Assembly (NCBI GenBank): GCA_027604505.1
Contig: JADIIX010000206.1
Span: 1 to 29,965 of the forward strand
Direction: 5' to 3'
Length of the DNA: 29,965 nt
Origin: Gonapodya sp. JEL0774
Lineage: Eukaryota; Monoblepharomycota; Monoblepharidomycetes; Monoblepharidales; Gonapodyaceae
Shown here: positions 1 through 9,765 of the stretch, piece by piece
Layout of the letters: every line of letters starts with the position of its first letter
Position numbering within the stretch: the first letter of the stretch is position 1
The notes under the pieces: model-generated
Database searches by the model: none
Told to the model about the DNA's origin: nothing
The model's input: the letters and a program-made list of their open reading frames with translations, nothing else
Made by a program: the position numbers and the translations under genes

Positions 1-668
1 CTTAAGAGGCAAGGCCGCACTCTCTACGGTTTCGGCGGTTAAACGACTCTATCGTCGAAGACAACCACACAGTCGCTCCGCCGTTTGCTAATGTCGCGGG
101 GACCTCTTCCTCACTCTTTCAACTTCAGCGGAATTTTTAAATTCCATCTCGCATAGTTTTCACTTGCATTCGGGTCCCGTGTATTCGAAATAGTCATTTT
201 GAATACATGCTCACCATTCAATCATTTTCCTCTGCTCCGAGTCATTTTTGCAGCCGTGTAATATTCTTCTACATAGTAATTTCACCGTAATGCCCATTAC
301 GTCAGATTGGACGAGATACAACGCCCGTATTCCTTTTTATCCGTCGTGATTCTTGAGAATTGTCTGAGCGTCACAGGCGCGCAAAGTGATTCTGTTGTAC
401 TTCTTGGGGGTCAGTCGTCGGTGAGTGTGTACTGAATCGCGAAATCCGTCATGCCGTCGATTTCGTCGCTGGTGAAACAATGCCTCCGTCTTCCATGGCT
501 CCTCACGGTTTCCTGGTCATATCCGACAGGAGTTGAGGTTCCTTTGAGAGCGGGGGACCGATCGCGGAGAATCGATCGCTGAGAAATCTTTCTTGTCTGA
601 GGCCGGCTCCAGCTCATCTCGATTGGGCTCGTGCATCGATCACATTTATCGACCACCATCGCAGAATC
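1..668. other. Upstream region of the arginine decarboxylase gene
   Basis: No gene is supported here. The short open frames on both strands show no family motif and run into the 5' end of the decarboxylase gene. The stretch is mixed in composition, AT-richer between about 130 and 400, and should hold the promoter and 5' UTR of the gene starting at 669. I see no convincing TATA box. The window starts inside this region, so an upstream gene may lie just outside. Confidence 0.5.
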
Positions 669-3600
669 ATGGCTGCAAAGTCCGGAAACAAAGGCCTTGC
701 GATACTTCATTCTCAGCAGATAGTTGCTGGTCTTCCGGGGAACGATCCCGCACGTCATCCGCGCGAGCCTCTTCCAACCCATCTTCCAGCACTTCCAAGT
801 CTGCTCGTGGAAGAAACCCCTTCGGTTCATGTGATCGCGCCGTCAAATGCTCCTTCATCAGTGGACCTTCTTGGTGTACAAGCCATGGGCTTTCCGTCGC
901 CATCCACACAGCAACTCTCGTTGGATCCGTCAACTGCTTCCCACACACCATCGCATACACCTCTCTCTTCCTCTTTTGAGCATCTTTTGCTGAACTCTTC
1001 TACTGGAGATTCATCGACACCTCAAATGCCTCCGTATCGCCCCCCAACACCGTCCGGCATTGCTCGGCCCAGCACCCCTTCCGTCAATAGTCCTACACAC
1101 ACATATTCTCGCAACCGTAACTCCCAATCCGGACCTTCAGGAGCAAATGGAACCCAGTTAGGTCATGGACCCCACGGTGGCCGCTCCACACCCAAAATGC
1201 CACCCGTTGACTGGTCTATTGATCGTGCGAACCAACATTACAACGTGGAAGGCTGGGCGAATGGCTATTTTTCAATTCGTGGAGCCGTTGTGCCTGGTAA
1301 TGGTGCACCAACTGCACACTCCTCGCCTTCGACGTCGCCAACAAGTGCTGCTGCAGTTGGTCAGTCAGCCTTGGACGCATTATCTGGGCAACAAACCACC
1401 CAACAAACACCGTCTGCTACCAGTAAAGCAGTGGATGGGACTATGCAGGTTCATCCTCTGGGACCAAATGGTCCTACGTTCAATATCATGGACGTGATAG
1501 ATGACATAAAGGAGAAAGGCTTACAGTTTCCGTGGCGAGTGATGTCTCACTTAGCACTCTCCCTGTCTCAAAGCGAACCTCATCCGTATCATTTGACAGT
1601 ATCGTTCGCTTTCTCGATATCCTCCGTGCCCGTGTTATTCTGCTGAATGAGGCCTTCAGTACTGCAATTTCATCACTCAACTATGCTGGGTCGTACCGGG
1701 GTGTTTATCCAGTGAAAGTCAATCAAATGAAAGAAGTAGTCGACGAGATTGTTGATGCAGGGAGACCGTTTCATTATGGTCTGGAGGCGGGAAGCAAGGG
1801 GGAGCTCACTGTTGTGTTGGGGTACAACACGGATCCCGAAGTGAGTGACCCGGTGACTCCATTGTACGCACGAGGTAAATAAATTGTTTGAGTAGGCAAT
1901 TACTTGCTGTAATGGATACAAAGACGACGACTACCTGAGGCTGGCCCTGTTGGGTAGGTACGACATTTTGCCTTTCCTCACAAAACTTCAATTCGCTTGT
2001 ATTATGTACTTCAGGTCGTAAACTTGGTCGTAAAGTCATTGTTATTATTGAGAAACTGACGGAACTGCCTCACCTCCTGCAATTGGCGTCGGAAATGGGT
2101 GTAGAACCTTATCTGGGGCTCCGGTGTAAACTTGCTTCGCGAGGATCCGGGAAATGGGAGTCCTCTGGCGGCGACTTCGCTAAATTTGGACTCACTCTTC
2201 CCGAGCTGATGAGGGCCGTAGCAATGCTGAAAGAGCGAGGAATGGAAAACTGTGCGAAGCTTATTCATTTTCATGTCGGCAGTCAGGTGAGCTCGAAGAC
2301 CATGGATTTCAACCATTGGTAAAGCTGCATTTATGCGCACGTGGCTCTTGCCTCGTAGCTTACAGAGCTTCGCGTGGTCAAGGAAGCGGTAATGGAGGGT
2401 GCCCGCATTTACGCCAAACTTCAGAAAATGGGTCTTGGCATCGAAGTAAGGCGGAACACTTGAATCCAGCTCCGCAATTAATGTTTTGATCGAAATCTTC
2501 TCGCCTTTCAGTACTTCGATATAGGTGGTGGACTTGGCGTGGACTACATAGGAACCCGGTCTGGAGCTGATGGGTCCTCCATGAACTACGACGTTCACGA
2601 GTACGCTTATGATGTTGTGTATACTCTCATGCGGATATGCGTGGAGGAAGGAGTCCCCCAGCCCAATGTTGTGTCCGAATCGGGCCGGGCAATCACAGCG
2701 CACCACGCCCTCGTTATCGTGAACATTTTTGGCACAATATCAGTGGGGAGTCCCGAGGAAATAGCGGCGGTGACTACCCCAACGCCAGGTGAACATGTTA
2801 TCGTGCAGGAGATGAGAAACATTGTTGGGTCGTACACTTCCAGATCCAAAACGGTGAAGTCCTGGCAAGACGCTCAGAGCAAAAAAGAGGATGCGCTGCA
2901 AATGTTTAAGCTGGGAATGCTATCTTTAGAAGACAGGGCAAAAGTGGAGGGTCTTTATTGGGCTGTGGCAAGGAAAATGATGCCCTACACCAAAACCCGC
3001 AGCAGAAAGCTGAGGATTCCAAAGGAAGCCATGGATATCGCCGATAAGATGGCCGATCAGTACATGGCGAACTTCTCCATATTTCAGAGCGTCGTTGATC
3101 ATTGGGGCAGTGAGTGAATCATTTAAGGGATGCACGTCAGCTTTTGTTTCCAAGTGTCCACCATATTGCTGTCTTCAGTCGACCAGACATTCCCAATTAC
3201 ACCTCTACATCGTCTGAATGAAGAGCCTTGTCGAGATTCCATCCTAGTGGACATCACTTGTGACTCAGATGGCAAGATCGACAATTTTGTGGAGGATTAC
3301 GGTACCGACAAGACAATCTCCTTACACACACTGAGACCCGGCGAGGATTACTACATCGGCATATTTTTGACTGGCGCATACCAGGACATAATGGGAAATT
3401 GTAAGTGATGACCTGCCACCACACTTTGCATCACCGATCTTTCACGATTCCAAATTCAGTGCATAACAGTGAGCATGCCAATATCGAAACCCTTTCTGAC
3501 GAATCCTCTAAATACCACTTTTCGTCCCTCCTGCTCCCCCTAATAAGTGTTTGGAAGACTAAATGAAGTACACATTTACATAGGTGAGAGAGCCACCATT

Positions 3601-3958
3601 GTCTTCTGTGAAATCTGAAGACACAAACCTATACTCGATGATGTTCTAGACGACGATGATCCGGAAGATTATTACATTGAAGAAGTTATTCGGGGCGACA
3701 GAGTTGCTGATGTGCTAGGTCGACTGTTTTACAATCCCCAAGATCTCACGCGGAGAGTTAAGGAATCGCTCACAACGTGCATTAGGTCGGGGTCACTCAA
3801 ACCCAAAGAAGGCGTGGCACTTGGCGAGTTTTATGACTCCATGATAAATTCTTACACATACTTGAAAGGTGAGAGAAGCAACCAAACATTCTCCATAGCA
3901 ATTGACGATTTACAATTCTGTTCTGTCGCAATCTTAAACAGGAATGTCACCTCACTAG
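669..3958 (+). CDS. speA: Biosynthetic arginine decarboxylase (SpeA type, PLP-dependent)
   Basis: Converts arginine to agmatine, the first step of the agmatine route to putrescine. Exons: 669-1531, 1600-1840, 1896-1953, 2015-2286, 2368-2445, 2512-3109, 3179-3400, 3460-3468, 3548-3583, 3650-3868, 3942-3958; all phases join, giving about 870 aa. The fold type III core is clear: NVEGWANGYF, then VYPVKVNQ with the PLP lysine near residue 327, GLEAGSKGEL, LASRGSGKWE, HFHVGSQ, the glycine loop GGGLGVDY, VSESGRA and DITCDSDGKID. Bacterial SpeA is about 630-660 aa; the excess is a Ser/Pro/Thr-rich N-terminal tail (about residues 1-180) and a similar insert near 212-262, both likely disordered. The ATG at 669 sits in a good context (AATCATGG). 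A second acceptor at 4020-4021 would instead end the protein at 4042-4044, two residues longer. Identification is by conserved motifs; activity is inferred. Confidence 0.95.
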
Positions 3959-4035
3959 CACAACAAAACACTAGTTCTGGATATCCCATGAATTTGTTCT
4001 ATTGTAATCTCATGCAAACAGGAATGTCACCTCAC
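3936..4035 (+). repeat. 80-bp-spaced direct repeat carrying two copies of a 3' splice acceptor
   Basis: The 20 bases AAACAGGAATGTCACCTCAC occur at 3936-3955 and again at 4016-4035. Each copy includes the CAG acceptor of the last decarboxylase intron and the first codons of the last exon. Using the first copy gives the ending GMSPH and a stop at 3956-3958. Using the second gives GMSPHQP and a stop at 4042-4044. Both keep frame with the donor at 3869. Confidence 0.85.
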
Positions 4036-4126
4036 CAGCCATGATGTGACCACTTAAATCCGCCTACAATCGTGCATGCTCAAAATTATTAGGTACCGGA
4101 TATTTCATGGTTATGCACAGCAATAC

Positions 4127-7100
4127 CTAGTCACTATCCAAAACAAAAGAACCAACTTGTGCAAAATCTAGCTGACCCTGTCTGTGCCCTTGCTTGATAT
4201 TTTCCCCATTTCTTCGAGACGGTGTCGCTCTCGAAGTTTCAGGGAACCGGGGCGTCCTAGGTGCTTTCTTCTTTGGTGTTCTCAACACTGTCCGTGGCTC
4301 TGGCCGAAATCTTTCTTTGGTTGGTGTAAGAAGTTCCACCTCCATTGATTTGCCCCATTCAGATTCCTCGTTTTGCTCGATCTCTGTGGCAAAACTGGGA
4401 GAGCGATTATCCAACTTCTTGTCATATCTGCTCTGAAGCACTTCGTCGTCAGTGTCACTAGCTTCCAATTCGTCGCCAATGCTCAATAGCAGGCACAAAA
4501 TGGCATGCTTTCGCTGGGCTGACGTCATCGGATAGTCATCCGATTCAGATCCATCGTACTCTGTTTCTGGGATCTCGACTTGTTCTGACAACACTTCCTT
4601 GTTCCCTTTCTTTGCAACTGCTACAAGTGAAGGGGTTCGAGGTTTCTCCCAAACAACAGTCCTGTACCATTTGAGAACGTTAGGATCGGCAAAAATACTC
4701 CGAGGATCGAATGACTTGAGAAAAAGCGTATTCTACCCAACAACTCATGAGCATGCTTCTTTAAACAGCTTCCTTCAGTTGTGCTCACCAGGCTTTTGCA
4801 TCTGGACAGCGCAACGTAGCCCTGACCCGCAGCAAACATATTCGAAAGATCCAGTGCCACGTGTGACAGACTCATGCCCTGACTTTTGTGAATTGTGAAT
4901 GCGTACCCTAAGACCAGTGGTACCTGCACTCTCCATGCCACCTTTCGGCTATCAACTTCGATGCTCGCACATGTCGGTTCAACAACTCTTGTGATACCAC
5001 AATCAAATTCAACAACCGGCACTCCAGGTGCTGCATCAAACCAAGCATCTAACGTGAAGCGAATATCGCGATCAGTTTCGAACACATCCGAATACCAGCC
5101 GATTGGGTAGTGGGTGTGTGTGCGCGCTTTCCTTTCCATCGGTCTCACAAAGGATTTGATGGTCCCTTTAACCCCATTTGCAAGACCCGCGGAGACATCA
5201 ATGTTCGACAAAAGAATGACCTAATTGAAAAAAAAGTAGGATCACGGGCTGGATTGGATTGGAGATCCGACAAGTGGAACGAGGACTCGCTATAGCGCTC
5301 ACCCTTGCCCCCACCTTCAAATCAACAACCTCAGCTACATTTAACGTCCTCAAAAGACTTCGTTCCTGGGCCAGCTCCTCCATCTCCTCACTTTCACTTC
5401 CACTACTAGCTGCATTTCCGTCCTTGCAAACGAGTCGCATGTGCGACCCCGGTAGAGCCCTCAATCTGATGGCGTTCTCCGTTGCCGCTTGGTCCCTTCG
5501 CGACGTGAGCTTGGTAACCAACTTCTCCTCTTCAGGTGTCATACTGCACACACGCTCAGACAGCTTTCGGGCGGCAACTGTGGACACCTCGCCTCTCCGA
5601 ATGCCCGCAAGCAGACTGACGAATGCTGAGTCGGCTTGGCGAAAGACAACTGATAACTGAATTGAGCGGAAGTGACATAACTCCCAGAGTGGGGATTCGA
5701 AGGCATAAATGGGAGTTCGAACCACCTGAGAAGAACACGGTGTCAAAGGGAACGTCTGCGTCGCTTGTAGAGGAACAAAGGCTCCAGAGAACCGCTCCAA
5801 TGATGAAACCCCATGATCGGAGCCTCCATTTGCTTCTCCAAGATTCTGTGATGGTTGCGGTGTGGGCGGAGCTCGGATTTGCTTCGCCGATGCGGGATGC
5901 TCCACATGGGTCTGATAAGGCTCCTCGAGCAAGGAATACACAGTAGAGAACGTAGTCGGTGGCTTTACTGGTGGTAGTTGAAAGAACTGCTGAGGAGTGG
6001 GATTCAGAATGGCAAATCACGGACAATAAGGCACAGTATCACTCACGTCACCAACAACTAAAACTGAAACAAAGTCAAGATGATGTTGCGAGAGTTAGTG
6101 ACAAGTCGCGTGGCAGACTATCAGCCTCACCTTGCATACCGCCAAATGGCGTTGCCAGGCATTTTTCTTCAACGAGATGAAATACACCAATAGGTGTGGC
6201 ATGCCTCCTTCGCTTCACCAAAAATTTTCCTGGGTGTGGGGAGTCCCCGATCCCCAACTCCCTCCAGCGAACCAGAGACGGATCTGCATTGGTCAGCTTG
6301 GTCTCATCCGCATCCGATAAACGTCCTAGAGCTCGCTCTCTGAGGAGAAACGCACTCTTGGCAGCTCTTGCACGAACTGCACGAAGCACCTGATCGAGCG
6401 TTTCAAAAAACCCGGCAGACACCATTGAAATCTCATCCAGGATCAGAAGTTGAGTCGATATGATGCGAAGTAGTGCGCGGACACGCTTTGAAGTCCTCGT
6501 TAATGTCCCTACGTATGACGACACTGACATGTCACCTTTATCGATTCCGGCGAACGAGTTGATGGTCATGCCACCCAGTTGTACCGCACTGATACCAGTG
6601 GAAGCTGTGACACAGATACGGCGGGAACAATTGGACTGTTCAGATACAGAGCTCTCCACTCCGTTGATACAATCAGTAGTGGTGTGGGGAGAAAACTGTT
6701 GTGAGCAAGTTGCGTTGAGGTAATGCAATTTTCATTTCATTAAAGAGGTTCGTGAAACTGACCGTCTCGACAATTCTTCTGAGCAAAAAAGACTTTCCCG
6801 CTGTACAGGGGCATTAATGAACAGAAAACAGTTCCGGCGAACTGGTAAATACTTTGACAATTTCGATGTGCCCGTCTCTCGCTCACCTCCTCCTGGCCCC
6901 GTCATGAACACATTGTGACCCTCTTTGAGAAGTTCTATGACATGCTCTTGCTCGCTGGTCATGGAAAAACCTCGCTCGTGCTCAAACTCTTTAGGCGGTA
7001 AGGGGAAATGCGTTGCTGTTGAGTCATGAGCTGTGCCAGTTGTGTCTCCAGAATGAGATCCGAGACCAATCGAGGTCGACTGGAAATCATGTGCGTGTCC

Positions 7101-7286
7101 CAAGTTGTTTGAAGACTGAAGATATAACGGCGGAGCAGAAGGCCCAGCAGACACTGCTTGTGGATATACCGATCGAGCAGGGAAAGCTGCTCCTCCATCA
7201 TAGTCAGAGTTATCAGATTCCAGGCCGAGAACATCGAAGCTCACGCGCTCTTCGAGGAAGATAGATGGGTCTGAGTCAGCAGACAT
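4127..7286 (-). CDS. pif1: PIF1-family 5'-to-3' DNA helicase
   Basis: Superfamily 1B helicase acting in genome maintenance (replication through obstacles, telomeres, possibly mitochondrial DNA). Exons, 5' to 3' on the minus strand: 7286-6887, 6800-6763, 6695-6131, 6063-6047, 5986-5303, 5220-4789, 4714-4127; phases all join, about 907 aa. Walker A GPGGAGKS (K near residue 136) is split by the first intron. Then follow TASTGISAVQLGGMTINSF, Walker B LLILDEISM (near 230-236), FGGMQ-VLVVGD-FFQLPPV, NGVKGTI, FTIHKSQGMSL and GYVALSRCKSL. Extra segments lie between Walker A and motif Ia, and between Walker B and FGGMQ. The acidic and basic C-terminal tail contains TPKKKAPRTPR, a possible nuclear signal. 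The family and single-copy intron-rich structure fit a cellular PIF1/RRM3 rather than a Helitron. Its 3' end lies 168 nt (or 82 nt with the alternative end) from the decarboxylase stop. Confidence 0.93.
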
Positions 7287-7922
7287 AGTACATAAATTGC
7301 AGTTCCCGCCGCAGCCGGCAGCGCTCCGGTGAGAGGCGCCGAAGAGTAAGTACCGACACTATTCACACAGTGCAGAGGTAATATGTTGAAGAGCGTGGGA
7401 AAACGAAGGTCGAAGCGGAGTTTGGGGTTGTGGTTCATCTGGTCAGCTTCGCAAAACTGTTCCACACTCATTTGTCATGTACTCCAAAACCGGCTCAGTG
7501 CATAAGTCTCATATCAATAAATAAGTACCGGTGTGATTGCGTCGGGTAACTGGTTACCATCTCAGGAAGCTACGGACTTCTCAACCCCGAGTTCCGGCTA
7601 GACTGCTGTCAAAATGTCACACCACCAACAACATGAGCACATGTATCTACTTTTGTAGACGCTATTTGATCCACCAGAGAGCTCCAGAACCGATACGACG
7701 TTAGAGTTCCTCGAAATTTCTGTGCTTTCACCATCCACATCACAAATGACTGTTCTACTTATATATAGAGCTCGGCGACCTCAACACTGCATCAAATCCG
7801 ACGAGCTTAAATGGCCTGCGGATTAGTGGCAAGAAATGCAAGTGTATCGAAGCAGGGGAGAATACATGATGAGGAAAAGTCAGCTTCGCGTCCCACGTGA
7901 GATACAGGTGAACGATTGACTC
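7287..7922. other. Intergenic region between pif1 and NDUFB8-like gene
   Basis: Both neighbours are on the minus strand, so this holds the pif1 promoter and 5' UTR and the 3' UTR of the complex I gene. An AT-rich TATATATA stretch lies near 7758-7766. A short inverted repeat, GGTAAC and GTTACC separated by two bases, lies near 7545-7558. No open frame here shows family motifs. Confidence 0.45.
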
Positions 7923-8867
7923 TCACCTCTGGTCCCCCTCATGTGGTGCAGCCAAGCTTCTGTCCATCTCAGTCGCACCTTCATCCCCACCGAGCTCCTT
8001 GATGAGGCCGTTGAAAGGGTACTGTGGGGGGGCGGCATTGACATTTCCACGCCATTCAGGGTTGAGGGTGCTGAACGAAAATGTAAAAATACAAGTTTAG
8101 AAATGGACAAGATTTATGAAGACAGTACTTCGCCGTGACCTCGGCTAAGTCTCCAATACTTACGCGGCCCAAGTATACCCAAAAACCGCAACACCGAGCA
8201 CCGCACCGGCAAGTCGCAGCCATTGGCCAGTCAAGTCTTTTCGAATGTTGGGAGCAAAAATGTTCAGGATTTCGTCTTCGTCCTGGACATACTGACCGAA
8301 TGCACGTCGGTCTTGTCGGTCAAAGGCGTACGCGGGATTGAAGTAGTTTCGGAATTGGTGAGGCTCCACAGGGGCGCGTGGGTAGTTGCCTAGAGGAGTG
8401 TCCTCTTTTGTGACATCGAGTTCCAGGGGGACCCACGTGCCTTCCAGCCCCGACCGGTTCATGGGGACTTGCAGATCGGAAACCGGCGGCTAATCACGCG
8501 ACGAGAGTTGTTTTTCAGTACATATGTCAACACGATGGACGCAAGATACGTTTGGTCAATAGCAGGTGTCGTGCCGGTTTAGCAACATGTAACATGTGAA
8601 TATGTATTGAACTGGCGCGCGGAGCTCACTCACTTGAATATCAAGCGGCCCCACATGAGATTCGATATTGTCCGGATCCGGGTCCGGTATGAAGGCCGGA
8701 TTCTTGAACCTCACGTCAGGGAAATCGATGAGCGGTGGTTGGGGAATGTCGTGGAGCTTGCCTGGTGCGTGGGCGGCAAGACCGGGCACGGAGGAGGAAA
8801 GACATCGAGTTGCGCTGATGCTTACCGCATTGGAGGCGCGGGCGGTGATGGACCGAAGCAGCAGCAT
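7923..8867 (-). CDS. NDUFB8: NADH:ubiquinone oxidoreductase subunit NDUFB8 (ASHI) homologue
   Basis: Accessory subunit of the membrane arm of mitochondrial complex I. Exons on the minus strand: 8867-8634, 8489-8164, 8070-7923; they join in phase to about 235 aa. The first 25 or so residues (LLLRSITARASNAVSISATR) are basic, hydroxylated and free of acids, as in a mitochondrial presequence. The middle carries the family signature NYPRAPVEPHQFRNYF, AFDRQDRRAFG and DEILNIFAPNIRKDL. One transmembrane segment follows at about residues 166-186. The last exon encodes PPQYPFNGLIKELGGD, which matches the conserved C-terminal QYPYNNLYLERGGD-like motif of animal NDUFB8. Donors GTGAGT and GTAAGT are strong. 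Its presence implies a complex I-bearing mitochondrion. The 5' end is head-to-head with the KDM5 gene. Confidence 0.88.
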
Positions 8868-9765
8868 GACGGGGCTGTTTCATTCCAGTCGATGTCGAGT
8901 GAGTGAAGTGGGAGGAGGACAGATGGCAAAGAGAAGCAATCGAAAATACATTCCCATCAAACAAAGAGTGTCGGATTTATGTGGGGATCCCAGGATATGA
9001 GGACGAAATGCCGACGCGTTTCCGGAGAAGAGACAGCAGTGTTGGAATAGCGCCAGCGGGCATCCCCGGGGAGAAAAACCACCAGCACTCTGGTCATCGG
9101 TGAGAACAATATTCAACCCACCTCCAAGTGATTGAGCGGCTCCGTGTGGGGTTGTTCCAACGAAAGTGAAACTCGAGGAGTAACCAGCACTGTTGGCCCA
9201 CACACCACACAGCAAGAAAACATATCACTCCCACCCAGGAATTAAGTTATACCATTCGCTACCATTGCTAACAGTGTTGCGCTTCAACTTTACGATTTGT
9301 TACAACTTCAGTTTACTGTTTTAAGTCTTTGGTGGTGCAAAGTCACTCAAACTAATGACTCGGCGGAAACAGGCAAAAGAGAGTCGGTCTGGCGATCACT
9401 CCCTGAATAAAACCGTCTCAGCACCTCTCGTTCTCGTTCGCAATCCCGCATCCATTCGACGCTTCCTCCAGCAATCTGAAATCCTTTGTACAAAGCGTTG
9501 TGTTGTTTTCTTTTTGAGGAACTTCCGGAGACATTTTCTGATTCGGTGATTCGGGGGGTTTGGAGCTCCATTTCCATAAACAACTCTTAATCCACTGTAC
9601 TCGTAAGTGCATTTCCAACTCTCCTTCTTTCAACTGTCGTCAAGTTCCGATCTTCCAGTTGGCTACATGTATTATCCCTCCCCGCCCTTTTTTTTGGTGT
9701 CACAACTTTACTCATCTGAAGATCACGGGATTCTCCGTTCCCACTGAATCTGCAATATTTCTGCA
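8868..9765. other. Divergent intergenic region (NDUFB8-like / KDM5)
   Basis: About 900 nt between two divergently transcribed genes, so it should carry both promoters. Short open frames on either strand show no recognisable motif. A run of eight or more T follows a C-rich block near 9675-9700, about 70-90 nt before the KDM5 start, a plausible pyrimidine-rich 5' leader. Confidence 0.45.

Noticed and set aside
4127-7286. Helitron transposon helicase
   Set aside because: No Rep/HUH motif or Helitron end was seen, and the gene is intron-rich with an intact cellular PIF1 motif set.
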